Of a stretch of DNA of 64,000 nt, positions 6,948-16,180 are shown in pieces (position 1 is the first letter of the stretch; the number at the start of each line of letters is the position of its first letter). The DNA is taken from contig DASVRI010000047.1 of assembly GCA_036388675.1 (NCBI GenBank), positions 62,001-126,000 of the forward strand, in the 5' to 3' direction. The notes beneath the pieces were generated by a model. That model did not search any database. It was not told the origin of the DNA and saw only the letters and a program-made list of their open reading frames with translations. Source of the DNA: DASVUS01 sp036388675. GTDB taxonomy: Bacteria > Armatimonadota > Abditibacteriia > Abditibacteriales > Abditibacteriaceae. The position numbers and the translations under genes are program-made.

Positions 6948-8198
6948 CTATTCAGCGGCGATTTCAGGCCAATCCGTCATTTGTGCCTGCAAGAAAGATC
7001 CCGCTTCCACATGCGTGACATCAGCGGGAACATGGAGCAGTGCATTGGCTTGCGTCATCGTGGACAGACGCCCACTGCCCTGATCGCCGGGCAAAATCGC
7101 GCGCCACGAGTTCGGCTCATCGGCATCGGGAACAACAAGCGCGCGCGCAAATTCGGTGCGACCCGCCGGAGAGTTTAACGCGCTTTGCAGGCGCACCGGC
7201 AATGTCACACGACGGCGGGCGCGGCGGCCTTGCATTTGGAGCAGGGCAGGGCGCACGAACTGCTCGAACGAAACCATGACCGACACCGGATTCCCCGGCA
7301 AGCCAAAAACCGGAACCGAGTACTCGTTGTCTTGCAGGGTTGCAAACAGCACGGGTTTTCCCGGTTTCATCGACACCTTCCAGAAGTGAACGTGCGCGGT
7401 GTCATGCAGCACATCGCGCACGGGATCGAAGTCGCCCATGGAAACACCTCCGGAAGTGACAATGGCATCGCAGTGCGCGGCGCACGAGCGAAGAGCGTCC
7501 TGCAAAGCCGCGGCGTCATCCGGCATGTGACGGTATTGGGAGACGATGGCTCCGCAGTTCTCTACCAGGCCGCGCAGTGTGAACGAGTTTGAATCGCGAA
7601 TTTGCCCCGGCTTTAACTCGGCATCGACTGCAACGAGTTCATCGCCGGTTATTAAGACAGCAACGCGCGGCTGTCGATGCGCCTCAATGTGTGCGCAACC
7701 CAGGCTGGCCAACATACCCCACTCTGCGGCGCGAACGACACTGCCGGCGCGCAGCACGACTTCTCCACGTGCCACATCCGACCCGGCGCGGCGTATGTGC
7801 TGGCCTGTCCGGGCCGTTGTAAGAATCGCGACCTGGCCGTCTTTTGTGCCGCGCGTGTCCTCGCGCATGATAACAGCATCGGCTCCGGCGGGCAGTGGAG
7901 CACCTGTCATAATCTTGGAGCAGGTGCCGGCTTCAACCGAGTACTCGGGCGCGGCTCCCGCCGCAGTCGTTTCCAGCACTTGAAGCACAACAGGGCTCGC
8001 TTGCGAAGCGCCGTCCACATCGGCGGCGCGCACCGCGTAGCCATCCATGGCGGAGTTGTCGAACGGCGGTAGTTCAACTGTCGAGATGATGTCCTGCGCC
8101 AGCGTGCGGCCCGCTGCGTGCTCATGCGACACCATCTCAGATTGAAGCGTGTGAACCGTGCGCAGTATGACTTCTTGTGCCTCGTGTGGAGTTAACAT
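6948..8198 (-). CDS. moeA: Molybdopterin molybdenumtransferase MoeA
   Basis: 416 residues, full length for MoeA, the cytoplasmic enzyme that inserts molybdate into adenylylated molybdopterin to finish the molybdenum cofactor. FDNSAMDGYA (46-55), KIMTGAPLPAGAD (95-107), TGDELV (184-189) and SGGVSMGDFD (249-258) are the family motifs. No other cofactor-synthesis gene is visible nearby. Molybdoenzymes are often Tat substrates, so adjacency to tatA makes sense as inference. Two GAGTACTC copies fall inside the gene, both read as Glu-Tyr-Ser. Confidence 0.95.
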   Translation of the reverse strand: MLTPHEAQEVILRTVHTLQSEMVSHEHAAGRTLAQDIISTVELPPFDNSAMDGYAVRAADVDGASQASPVVLQVLETTAAGAAPEYSVEAGTCSKIMTGAPLPAGADAVIMREDTRGTKDGQVAILTTARTGQHIRRAGSDVARGEVVLRAGSVVRAAEWGMLASLGCAHIEAHRQPRVAVLITGDELVAVDAELKPGQIRDSNSFTLRGLVENCGAIVSQYRHMPDDAAALQDALRSCAAHCDAIVTSGGVSMGDFDPVRDVLHDTAHVHFWKVSMKPGKPVLFATLQDNEYSVPVFGLPGNPVSVMVSFEQFVRPALLQMQGRRARRRVTLPVRLQSALNSPAGRTEFARALVVPDADEPNSWRAILPGDQGSGRLSTMTQANALLHVPADVTHVEAGSFLQAQMTDWPEIAAE

Positions 8199-8569
8199 CG
8201 TGCAAAAATAGCCCTGTCAAGCATTGTAAGATATTGTCTCGCTTGCGGCACGCACCGAAACCCGCGCTGGGGCACGCACAGAAGCTCTCGGCCCGGAAAC
8301 CAGTGCGGAGTAAGAAACCAGAATTTAACAAAAGCGCAACCCAGATGTGACGCAGCCTGTTTATGCTTTGTTGTGTGGCACGAGCGCCGTTCAGTGCCCC
8401 GGAACTCGATCAACGCCATTCTCCACATCCGCGTTCGGTGACAAAGTCAGTTTTTCAACTGAACGCCGTGCCACTGCAGCGCCGATCACGCTTCTCCTGC
8501 AGCGAGTACTCGTCACGTCGCGGACAGGCCAGGTGGACATCATAGCACCGAAAGGGCGGACATTCTCCT
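8199..8569. other. Divergent intergenic region between moeA and hemD
   Basis: 371 bases separating two outward-reading genes, so it should carry both promoters. I could not pick a convincing -35/-10 pair, riboswitch or small RNA. One GAGTACTC lies at 8504. Confidence 0.5.
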
Positions 8570-9463
8570 TTGAGCACGGCGCAGGAAACTGAGAATCTCG
8601 ATTTCGCCGGCTTACGCGTTCTCGCCTTTGAAAGCCGCCGCGCCTCCGAGATGAAAATGCTGATCGAAACCGCTCACGGCAAGGCCACACTGGCCTTTGC
8701 GATGCGCGAGGTGCCGCTGCAAGACACTTCGCACATCAAGCTCTTTTGTGACGCGTTACTCGAAGGCACGTTCGACATAGTGATTTTTCTGACCGGCAGC
8801 GGCGTGCGAACACTGGCCGCAGCGCTCGATAACCACGCCGCACGCAAACGGTGGATCAAAGCCATGTCCCGCGCTCAGATCGTGACGCGCGCACCGAATG
8901 TAGGAATTGCCGTGGCCGAACTGGGTTTATCCGTTTCGTTGAGCGTGCCGCCGCCCCACACATGGCGCGCGACGTTGACGGCACTGGACGCTCACGCCGA
9001 CCAGTTTTTTTTGAAAGGCGCTCGTCTTGCGCTGCAAGAATATGGTTTGCCCAGCCGCCCTTTTGTCAAAGCGCTGAAGGCTCGCGGCGCGGACGTAACA
9101 CGCGTGCCGCTTTATCACTGGGCGCTGCCGGAAGAAATTGGGCCTCTCCTGGTTGCCATTGACGACATCGTGGAAGGACGCCATGATGTAGCGCTTTTCA
9201 CCAACGGAACGCAGGTGTGGCACCTGTTTAAACTGGCCTATCGCAAGGGCATGGAAGAAGAGTTGCGCGCCGGTTTTTCTCGCCTGCTGGTTGCTTCCAT
9301 CGGGCCGTCCACCAGTGAAGCACTGCACGAGTTCGAGGTGCCCATCGACTTTACACCCAGCCAGGCAAACATGGAAACCTTTGTCAGCGAAAGCGCTGCG
9401 CAGTGCCATCAGCTTCTCGCCGCGAAGCGCGCTGCGAAACGCGCCGCGTCTCCAACCTCATAG
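8570..9463 (+). CDS. hemD: Uroporphyrinogen-III synthase (HemD family)
   Basis: 297 residues with the two-lobed HemD pattern: LRVLAFESRRASEMKMLIE near the N-terminus, LTGSGVRTL about residue 71, and in the second lobe ALFTNGTQVWHLF followed by VASIGPSTSEAL and PSQANMETFV. The enzyme closes hydroxymethylbilane into uroporphyrinogen III, the branch point to haem, sirohaem and B12. Sequence identity in this family is always low, so the call rests on the motif order. The start is a TTG without a clear ribosome-binding site; an ATG at 8651 would remove the first beta strand. No other haem gene is adjacent. Confidence 0.82.
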   Translation: MSTAQETENLDFAGLRVLAFESRRASEMKMLIETAHGKATLAFAMREVPLQDTSHIKLFCDALLEGTFDIVIFLTGSGVRTLAAALDNHAARKRWIKAMSRAQIVTRAPNVGIAVAELGLSVSLSVPPPHTWRATLTALDAHADQFFLKGARLALQEYGLPSRPFVKALKARGADVTRVPLYHWALPEEIGPLLVAIDDIVEGRHDVALFTNGTQVWHLFKLAYRKGMEEELRAGFSRLLVASIGPSTSEALHEFEVPIDFTPSQANMETFVSESAAQCHQLLAAKRAAKRAASPTS

Positions 9464-9587
9464 CGCGTAGCCGGGCGAAAGCCATCGTAATTACTCTGCT
9501 GCGTGGCGTAACAACCGCGTGGTGTAACAACCGCGCAACATAGCTCACATCAAAACGACACCGACGGCAGCGCCGGTTGACTCTTTA

Positions 9588-9959
9588 TCAGGTCACATCC
9601 TCAATCTTGTTGATGATGGTCATCTGGTTTTCCATGATCTTATGCTGGTTGGCCTGAATCGTTTCCTGATTGGCAATGATGGTTTCCAGCGTCGAGAAGA
9701 AGAGGTCGAGGCGCGCCTGGTTGCTGCGCATTTGTTTCTGCTGAACCTTGATTTGCTGCAAAGCGGCCAGCGTCTCTTGCTGGTTTTGCATAATCATCTG
9801 CTGGTTGCCGATGACTTCGACATCGAGTTTGTTTTGCTGAACGCCGAGTTGGCGCTGTCCGGCCTTGATCTGCTTTTGATTGACAAGGATGCGCTCTTGG
9901 TTCTGCAACACCTTTTGTTGATAGTCGAGAGTTTCCTCGCTATCCTGGCTGTAGTTCAT
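9588..9959 (-). CDS. Unknown NQ-rich heptad-repeat coiled-coil protein
   Basis: 123 residues, almost entirely a seven-residue pattern with N-Q pairs and a hydrophobic at fixed spacing (QNQERIL, VNQKQIK, ANQETIQ, ANQHKIM, ENQMTII). It predicts one long alpha-helical coiled coil with no signal peptide or membrane span. Asn and Gln at core positions suggest weak or regulated oligomerisation rather than a rigid rod. I recognise no family. It stands alone before a membrane protein gene in the same direction, and a GAGTACTC lies 52 bases upstream of its start. Confidence 0.6.
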   Translation of the reverse strand: MNYSQDSEETLDYQQKVLQNQERILVNQKQIKAGQRQLGVQQNKLDVEVIGNQQMIMQNQQETLAALQQIKVQQKQMRSNQARLDLFFSTLETIIANQETIQANQHKIMENQMTIINKIEDVT

Positions 9960-10030
9960 GCCGTCATCTCCATTCTTATCTTTGGCGAAGTGCGCCTGTG
10001 GTGCGCTGCTGAGTACTCGAAATCATAAGT

Positions 10031-10615
10031 TTACTCAGGACGCGCTGATAAAGAAGCGGAAGCGGCCATGCGAGATTTGCGTGGCGCGCTGTGGCTCCAC
10101 TCGATCTCGGAATCGTCGTCATCTTCAAGAGGCAACAAAGTGTCGTCCTCGGAGATGGTTTCTGCGTCCTGTGCTTTCGACCTGCCCTGTGCCTCTCCTG
10201 GTGCCTTCGATGGTGACCTGGCACTGATTGAAGCGGCGTCCTCGGCAGGTTCGGCCCTTAAAAGCGCAAGTTGGCCGCGCAGACCGCGATGCTTTTGGCC
10301 GCGCAGTGCGGCGGCCTGCGTAAAGGTTTGCCGCTGCAAGAAGAACGCGTAGGCCAGAGCCAGCACAAACACCAGTTCGACAATCTGCGACAGGCCATAA
10401 TCGGCCATGCGCCAGTTGAGCAGTTCGGCCAAACGAATGACCTGCGCCAGAGCGAACATGACACTGGCGATTATGAGCACACGCCACGTTTTGCCCAGTT
10501 CTCCTGTGCGTAGCAGCGTGTACATATCGATCGCCAGAACGGCGGCAATCACGCTGAAACCGAATGATAAGAACGATAACAAGCCTAAGTAGGCTCCGCT
10601 GTCTCCCGATATCAT
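10031..10615 (-). CDS. Small membrane protein of unknown function
   Basis: 194 residues from the ATG at 10613-10615; an upstream in-frame start at 10696 is possible. About three transmembrane helices (roughly 10-30, 42-60 and 70-92) are followed by a cytoplasmic tail of about 100 residues that is Ala/Glu/Asp-rich, with an acidic run near EDDDDSEIE and a basic end. No family is recognised. It follows the HD-GYP gene in the same direction at a distance of 131 bases, with a GAGTACTC in the gap. Confidence 0.55.
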   Translation of the reverse strand: MISGDSGAYLGLLSFLSFGFSVIAAVLAIDMYTLLRTGELGKTWRVLIIASVMFALAQVIRLAELLNWRMADYGLSQIVELVFVLALAYAFFLQRQTFTQAAALRGQKHRGLRGQLALLRAEPAEDAASISARSPSKAPGEAQGRSKAQDAETISEDDTLLPLEDDDDSEIEWSHSAPRKSRMAASASLSARPE

Positions 10616-10746
10616 AGTGTCCCTGCCTCTATTCTTCGCCGCATTTTCATGAAGCTGGTCTGAGTACTCACCTATTTTCCGTTTGCCAAAGAGCACTTGA
10701 AGAGCAGCACGCTTTCTGCCAATGGAATGTCCACAAAACGGCGCTG

Positions 10747-12069
10747 CTAATCGTGCACAGCGGGGCGCGTGCCTTCGCTATGGAGCGCCAGTCCATCAAG
10801 CAGACCGTAGCGCTCGGCCAGTTCCTGCCCCCACAGTGTCAGACTGGAGTGTGCCGTGTAGCGCAGTCTCATGGCGCACGGTACCTCCAGCAATGAATCG
10901 AGCAACTCGGCTTGCAGGGTCATGGTGCGCAAGGCAAGGGCGGAAATCTCGACGGCGCTCATCTGATCGGCATGGTCGAACTGCAAATTCTTCGCAGCAA
11001 AGCGCACCGGCAAAGAGTGTGCGGCAAAGTTCGCGTTCAACTGCTGGCGCAATCGCTGTGCCGCCGGCCATCCCGCCACCGACTCGTATTGATGCAGCAG
11101 GCAGTCGGTAATCGCGCTGAAGGTCTCGCACAGGGCGCGCCGCAGAATCGGTGAGTCGAAAGCCAACCCTTCTGCGGGCCAGATCTCCATGTTTTCCAAA
11201 GGTTGCCCGGACGCGGCACGATGCAACGCGGCTAAGGTCGCTTCCACAAAAATCGGATCGAGCCCGGCGCCGACACGCTCACTGGTATTTTCTTTTACGT
11301 TTGGCACGTCGGGTGCGAAAGCGCCGCTCGATTCTTGTGCTCCTTTGAGACGTGCCACCGTGGCGCGCGGCGAAAGCGGGCGGCGAAAAGGCCGTGGCGT
11401 CACGCAGGCGGCAAAGACTTCGACCACAGCCAGCAAGCGGCCTTCGGGCGAAGTGTGCTCGCGTCGCAGCGAATCGGGATAGCCGCTGCCGTCGGTTCGC
11501 TCGTGGTGCTGGCGCACCCACACACCGGCCTCCTTGAGAGCGGCCAGTTCCGCAATGAGCGAGGCACCGGAAACCGGATGTCGTTGCGCTCGCAGCACAT
11601 CGCCCGCATTCCAGCGACCGGGTTTGGACAGCAGTTGCGCCGGCCATTCGCAGCAGCCAATGTCGTGTAACAACCCGGCGCAGGCGAGAACCGTATAGTG
11701 ATCCGCACGCAAACCGATCTCAACACCCACAGCAGCGGCCACTTCGCAAACCAGGCGCGCATGAGCCACACCGCCGGGCAATTTGTGCTCGGAAGCGATT
11801 AAAATTTCCTCGGCAGATGTAAGAAGTGGATCGGGATTGGGCCCCGGACGCCTGGCAGCCGTACCGCTGGAGGGCAGATGAGGCGTGCGGAGTGCCGACG
11901 ACGAGGTACGATCACTCAGGTGTGAAGTGGCCTGTAGCCCTAACGACCACTCATGCGCTGTGATTTTGTGCTGTTGAATATGACCAAGGTCGTGCAGCGG
12001 TACACCGGCTATTGGCGTGTCCCGTTCCGGCGCTGAAGAGGTTGGTAGCGAGTTTGACGTCTCGTTCAT
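10747..12069 (-). CDS. HD-GYP domain phosphodiesterase-like protein
   Basis: 440 residues. The HD-GYP domain covers about residues 85-240: HARLV (103), LLHDIG (133-138), RHPVSGA (163) and HHERTDGSGYP (188-198) hold the metal ligands and the GYP signature. The class hydrolyses cyclic di-GMP or related dinucleotides. The first 80 residues look disordered, and the last 200 have no fold I can name. There is no receiver domain, unlike many HD-GYP response regulators. It lies 21 bases behind ispE and could be co-transcribed with rsmA-ispE. Confidence 0.85.
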   Translation of the reverse strand: MNETSNSLPTSSAPERDTPIAGVPLHDLGHIQQHKITAHEWSLGLQATSHLSDRTSSSALRTPHLPSSGTAARRPGPNPDPLLTSAEEILIASEHKLPGGVAHARLVCEVAAAVGVEIGLRADHYTVLACAGLLHDIGCCEWPAQLLSKPGRWNAGDVLRAQRHPVSGASLIAELAALKEAGVWVRQHHERTDGSGYPDSLRREHTSPEGRLLAVVEVFAACVTPRPFRRPLSPRATVARLKGAQESSGAFAPDVPNVKENTSERVGAGLDPIFVEATLAALHRAASGQPLENMEIWPAEGLAFDSPILRRALCETFSAITDCLLHQYESVAGWPAAQRLRQQLNANFAAHSLPVRFAAKNLQFDHADQMSAVEISALALRTMTLQAELLDSLLEVPCAMRLRYTAHSSLTLWGQELAERYGLLDGLALHSEGTRPAVHD

Positions 12070-12090
12070 GAGGACTATTCCGCAAGGCTA

Positions 12091-13071
12091 TTACGCAACC
12101 ATTAACTCCACTCCGTATCGGCAAAAAGGCGCAACGGCCATGAAGTGCCAATAATTGATGTCTGCTTCGTCCCGCGCTGGATTACCGGAAGACATTTTCT
12201 CGTGCGCCAGTTGCACAGGATGCTGCATATGCGCCTGAGCCGCGATGGCCTTCGCCTCTTGTGCAAACAAACCAAACACAGCCGAGCCGCTGCCCGTCAT
12301 CCCTGCCGCCAATGCTCCACACTGCCGCAGTTGTCTGGTAATGAATTCCACATCCACGCCGCAACGCTGCGCCGCTGCGCTGAGATCGTTACCGAGCATG
12401 GTAGTATGCAAGAGGTTCGCCAGTTCCTCCACTGCGACTGAGCGCTGTGTGCTGTTTTGAAGAGCATGGAGCAGGTGCGGTGTCGTGTTGCCGGACGGCG
12501 AGCCAAGAGCGTCCCACTCTGCATAAACCTGTGGAGTACTCAGAAGCCGTTCAGGTTGCACCACGAGTAACCAGCCTTCAATCGGCGGCAAAGGAGACAG
12601 GCGCTCGCCGATTCCTTCCATCAGCACGCAGCCGCCGTGCAGAAAAAGCGGCACATCGGCACCCAGGGAGGCGGCGGTTTTGTGCAGCGTTTCACGGTCG
12701 AGAGTTGCACCGTATAACTTTGTCAGGGCCAGCAGTGTCGCGGCTGCGTTGCCGCTACCGCCGCCCAGACCGGCACCGCTGGGAATTTGCTTTTCCAGTG
12801 TGATGCGCGTGCCGCTCCACATCGGGAGCCCATTTCCACGCGCTGCATCCAGCCAGCGGCAAGCGGCTTTGAGGACGAGGTTCTCCGTGGTTTCGAGTTC
12901 AGGGCGATTGCAGCGCAGCTCGAATGTGCCGCTTTCTGTCGGCTCGCAGCGCAGCGTGTCCCACAGGCCAATGGTGTGCACGATGCTGCTCAGTTCGTGG
13001 TAGCCATCGGCACGGCGCGACAGCACATCGAGTGTTAAATTGACTTTGGCGGCGGAGCGGCAAATGAGCAT
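12091..13071 (-). CDS. ispE: 4-diphosphocytidyl-2-C-methyl-D-erythritol kinase
   Basis: 326 residues of the GHMP kinase fold. The enzyme phosphorylates CDP-methylerythritol in the MEP route to isoprenoids. AKVNLTLDV (8-16) contains the substrate-contacting lysine, PSGAGLGGGSGNAA (97-110) is the ATP-binding glycine loop, and GADVPLF (138-144) holds the catalytic aspartate D139. The C-terminal GHMP motif is MTGSGSAVFGLF. It is somewhat longer than usual at the C-terminus. It lies 14 bases behind rsmA, a common pairing in bacteria. Confidence 0.95.
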   Translation of the reverse strand: MLICRSAAKVNLTLDVLSRRADGYHELSSIVHTIGLWDTLRCEPTESGTFELRCNRPELETTENLVLKAACRWLDAARGNGLPMWSGTRITLEKQIPSGAGLGGGSGNAAATLLALTKLYGATLDRETLHKTAASLGADVPLFLHGGCVLMEGIGERLSPLPPIEGWLLVVQPERLLSTPQVYAEWDALGSPSGNTTPHLLHALQNSTQRSVAVEELANLLHTTMLGNDLSAAAQRCGVDVEFITRQLRQCGALAAGMTGSGSAVFGLFAQEAKAIAAQAHMQHPVQLAHEKMSSGNPARDEADINYWHFMAVAPFCRYGVELMVA

Positions 13072-13085
13072 GTTGTGGTTGGAAG

Positions 13086-13964
13086 CTATGCCGTGCGAGT
13101 ACTCAGGAGATCGCTGAGCCGGGCGAATTCTTCGAGAGACAAGGTTTCGCCGCGTCGTTGTGGGTCAATGCCGCCTTCGTTGAGGGCCACGGCCAGTGCA
13201 TCTTTGTCGGCGATGACCGCACGTAGAGTGTTCGCCAGTTGCTTGCGCCGCTGTCCGAATGCCGCATTGACTACACGCCAGAAAAAACGCTCGTTGCGCA
13301 AGGCGATGCGTGGCGTTTCGAGTACGCGAATGTGCACCACAGACGACGTGACATTGGGCGGCGGCAGAAACGATCCCGGTTTCACATCGAAGGCGCGCAC
13401 CGGCTCGCCATACAACTGTGACATGATCGCCATGGGGCCGTAAGCCGGTGTCGCGGGTTGCGCCACGATGCGGTCGGCCACTTCGCGTTGCACCAGAATG
13501 GTCAGCGATGTGAAATGCGCGCGCCACTCTTCAAGCAAGCGGCGCAGCATCGGTTTAGAAATAAAGTACGGCAGGTTCGCCACCACTTTGACGCCCTGCT
13601 CGGGCAACTCCAAATCGCTCCAGGGAACGTGCAGTGCATCGCCTTCGAGTACGCGCAGGTTGGCGGCGGGAAGGTGACGCGCCAGCAAGCCGATGAACTG
13701 ACGATCTTTCTCGATGGCCGCGACTTGCCCCGCCGCGCGCACCAAACGGCACGTCAACGAACCCAGACCAGGCCCCACTTCGAGGATGCTGTCCTGCTCG
13801 GAAACAGCGGCAGTTGCCACGATGCGGTCGAGAACGCCGCCGCTGATGAGAAAATTCTGCCCCATCGTGCGGTTGGGAATCGCGCCGATCTCGCGCAGCA
13901 GGGCCTGTGTCGCTGGGGCCGACGCCGGATCGTATAGTGAAATGTGTGGCGGCTGTTGTGTCAT
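13086..13964 (-). CDS. rsmA: 16S rRNA (adenine1518-N6/adenine1519-N6)-dimethyltransferase
   Basis: 292 residues. RsmA (KsgA) dimethylates two adjacent adenines near the 3' end of 16S rRNA late in small-subunit assembly. GQNFLI (35-40), EVGPGLGSLT (62-71, AdoMet binding), EGDAL (107-111) and VANLPYFISKP (128-138, the NLPY catalytic motif) are clear. I chose the ATG at 13962-13964; the frame could extend 17 codons upstream, but that would run into the divergent promoter. It heads a leftward rsmA-ispE-HD-GYP run. Confidence 0.95.
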   Translation of the reverse strand: MTQQPPHISLYDPASAPATQALLREIGAIPNRTMGQNFLISGGVLDRIVATAAVSEQDSILEVGPGLGSLTCRLVRAAGQVAAIEKDRQFIGLLARHLPAANLRVLEGDALHVPWSDLELPEQGVKVVANLPYFISKPMLRRLLEEWRAHFTSLTILVQREVADRIVAQPATPAYGPMAIMSQLYGEPVRAFDVKPGSFLPPPNVTSSVVHIRVLETPRIALRNERFFWRVVNAAFGQRRKQLANTLRAVIADKDALAVALNEGGIDPQRRGETLSLEEFARLSDLLSTRTA

Positions 13965-13996
13965 GCGCCAGCAGTTTAGCCCACCGGCGTAGCTGT

Positions 13997-14002
13997 TATA
14001 AT
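13997..14002 (+). promoter_or_regulatory. Candidate -10 box for the sugar-binding lipoprotein gene
   Basis: An exact TATAAT sits 40 bases upstream of the GTG start in the 77-base divergent gap. No good -35 box lies 17 bases further up, so the promoter is only half supported. Confidence 0.4.
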
Positions 14003-14041
14003 AGCGTCGCAGCAATTCCCTCTTTCCTGAAGGAGACTTCC

Positions 14042-15076
14042 GTGAAAATCGTTTCCGGTGCCGCTCTGGCAGGCTTTGTCGCGTTTGGAGTACTCGCTCT
14101 TGGCGGTTGCAGTTCGCCGGGCGCCAATAGTTCGTCCACAGGTAACACCGCGTCGCGTGATGTAACAGTTCCCGAGCCGGATGCCGCGATGAACCCCGCC
14201 AACGCGAAACAACTGCGCATCGCGGTGATTCCCAAAGGTTTGTCGCACGCTTTCTGGCAATCGGTGAAGCGCGGTGCCGAAGATGCCGGACGCGAAATGA
14301 ACGCGCAGATTATCTGGAACGGGCCGCAATCGGAAGGGCAGGGCGTGACACAGCAGGTCTCGATTGTCGAAGACCAGGTGACTAAAAAAGTAGATGGCAT
14401 CGTGCTGGCGCCCATCGACCAGACGGCGCTGGTGCAGGCCATTGACAAAGCGGCAGGCCAGAAGATTCCCGTCGCCATCATCGACTCGGATGCCAAAACC
14501 AAAAATCGCATCTCGTTTGTCGCCACCGATAACTACAAGGGCGGCGTACTCGCGGCGCAGCGCATGATCGAGATTATCGGCGGCAAAGGCAAAGTGGGCA
14601 TGGTGCCGGTGCAGGCCAATTCCCAATCAACCGAAGATCGCGAGCGTGGATTCACGGACACGGTGAAAAAAGCGCCCGGCATAAAGTTGGTGCGCTCACA
14701 GTATGGCCAGAGCGACCGCACCGTAAGCATGAACGCCGCGCAAGACATGCTGACCGCCAACCCCGACATCGTGGCGATCTTTGGCCCGAACGAAAGCTCG
14801 GCGGTAGGCAGCCTGAGCGCGGTGCGCAATCGCAACCTGATCGGCAAACTAAAAATTGTCGGTTTCGACTCGGCTCCAGTTCTTGTGCAAGCGCTAAAAA
14901 GTGGCGACATCGATTCGCTCGTGGTGCAAAACCCATACAAAATGGGCTATGAAGGCGTGAAAGCGATTGTCAACAAGGCCAATGGCCAGAGCGTGCAGCC
15001 GCGCGTTGATACGGGTGTGGTGCTGGTCAGCAAAGCCAATATGAACACGCCCGACAACCAAAAGCTGTTGCAATGA
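14042..15076 (+). CDS. Sugar ABC transporter substrate-binding lipoprotein (RbsB-like)
   Basis: 344 residues. The GTG start is set by GAAGGAGAC five bases upstream. A lipoprotein signal ends LALGGC, with lipidation at Cys23. The mature protein has the two-lobed periplasmic binding fold of the ribose/galactose group (PBP type I): LRIAVIPKGLSHAFWQSV, then VDGIVLAPIDQTALVQ, VATDNYKGG and NPYKMGYEG. It would capture a sugar outside the membrane and deliver it to the permease encoded 65 bases downstream. The ligand cannot be told from sequence. No ATPase gene is present. Confidence 0.9.
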   Translation: MKIVSGAALAGFVAFGVLALGGCSSPGANSSSTGNTASRDVTVPEPDAAMNPANAKQLRIAVIPKGLSHAFWQSVKRGAEDAGREMNAQIIWNGPQSEGQGVTQQVSIVEDQVTKKVDGIVLAPIDQTALVQAIDKAAGQKIPVAIIDSDAKTKNRISFVATDNYKGGVLAAQRMIEIIGGKGKVGMVPVQANSQSTEDRERGFTDTVKKAPGIKLVRSQYGQSDRTVSMNAAQDMLTANPDIVAIFGPNESSAVGSLSAVRNRNLIGKLKIVGFDSAPVLVQALKSGDIDSLVVQNPYKMGYEGVKAIVNKANGQSVQPRVDTGVVLVSKANMNTPDNQKLLQ

Positions 15077-15141
15077 GGACGGGGCAGCTATCCGAGTACT
15101 CGGAGTGATTGACATGGCTGCGTTTCGTGTAATTTTCTGAT

Positions 15142-16104
15142 ATGGCTCGCGCTTCTCTGCCCGCTTCCCTGCGTCGCTTGCTTCCGCTGTTTGGACTGGG
15201 CGTGTTATGTCTGTATTTCGCCTTGCGCTCGCCGCAGTTTCTCACTGTGGAAAACGGCTTCAACATCGCGCGCCAGCAGTCGATCATCATGCTGATTGCC
15301 TTCGGCATGACCATGGTAATTATTTCGTCGGGCATTGATCTCAGCGTGGGCAGCGTGGCGGCATTTAGCGGCGTGGCCGCAGCGTGGCTCATGCTGCCGA
15401 GCGAGCAAGGCGGTTACGGTTTATCGGTCGTTGCGGGCATTTTGTGCGGCATCGTAGTGGGCGCGCTGTGGGGCGCGTTCAACGCACTGCTGATTGCCGT
15501 TTTTCGCTTGCCGCCGTTTATCGCGACGCTGGGCACTATGGGCATCGCGCGCGGATTGGCTTACATTCGCTCCGGCGGCGTGTCAATTGATGTGGTTGAC
15601 CCTGCAATACAATGGTTGGGCAACGGCAACTTGCTCGGTTTGCCGGTTCCTCTGTGGCTTATCATTGGCGCAGCTTTGCTGATTCATTTCGTACTGCGCC
15701 ACACCGTTGTGGGACGCGCCGTTTACGCTTATGGCGGCAATGCCAACGCGGCGCTGCTGGCCGGAGTTGATGCGCGCAAGACGTTGTTCTTTGTGTACAT
15801 CGTAGCCGGCGCGCTGACTGGTTTAGCGGCTATGATTGAAATCTCGCGCCTTACATCGGCGCAACCCAACACCGGACAGGATTACCCACTGGACGCGATT
15901 GCCGCAGTTGTGATCGGCGGTGGTTCGCTGCTGGGCGGCGAAGGCTGCATCGCCGGAACGGTGATCGGCGCATTGGTGATTGCCGTGCTGCGCAACGGCG
16001 CCAATCTGCTCGGCGTTGACCCGTTTTTGCAGATGGTCTTCATCGGTGCTTTGATTCTGGCGGCTGTCGCACTCGATCAATGGCGACGCGCCAGCCGTTC
16101 GTGA
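15142..16104 (+). CDS. Sugar ABC transporter permease (RbsC/XylH-like)
   Basis: 320 residues with about nine to ten hydrophobic helices. The family signature is GMTMVIISSGIDLSVGSV (about 56-73), followed by FIATLGTMGIARGLAYIRSG and, late, AAVVIGGGSLLGGEG, the coupling region typical of ribose-type permeases. It forms the membrane channel for the sugar bound by the preceding lipoprotein. The usual double ATPase (RbsA) is missing on either side, so the ATPase must be encoded elsewhere or shared. Confidence 0.92.
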   Translation: MARASLPASLRRLLPLFGLGVLCLYFALRSPQFLTVENGFNIARQQSIIMLIAFGMTMVIISSGIDLSVGSVAAFSGVAAAWLMLPSEQGGYGLSVVAGILCGIVVGALWGAFNALLIAVFRLPPFIATLGTMGIARGLAYIRSGGVSIDVVDPAIQWLGNGNLLGLPVPLWLIIGAALLIHFVLRHTVVGRAVYAYGGNANAALLAGVDARKTLFFVYIVAGALTGLAAMIEISRLTSAQPNTGQDYPLDAIAAVVIGGGSLLGGEGCIAGTVIGALVIAVLRNGANLLGVDPFLQMVFIGALILAAVALDQWRRASRS

Positions 16105-16180
16105 ACGCGTGCTGTGAGTACTCGGTAAACTTCCGATTGTTCTGTTACATGTTTCCCTGTTGTCAAAGGTGGAGAATTTT

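Noticed and set aside
8199..8569. Possible small RNA (SRP RNA or molybdenum-cofactor riboswitch) upstream of moeA/hemD
   Set aside because: The SRP GGAAGCA-type tetraloop core and a plausible cofactor-sensing fold are both absent.
9642..10028. A leucine-rich 128-codon plus-strand frame
   Set aside because: It mirrors the NQ-heptad gene on the other strand; NQ codons read backwards give Leu/Val runs.
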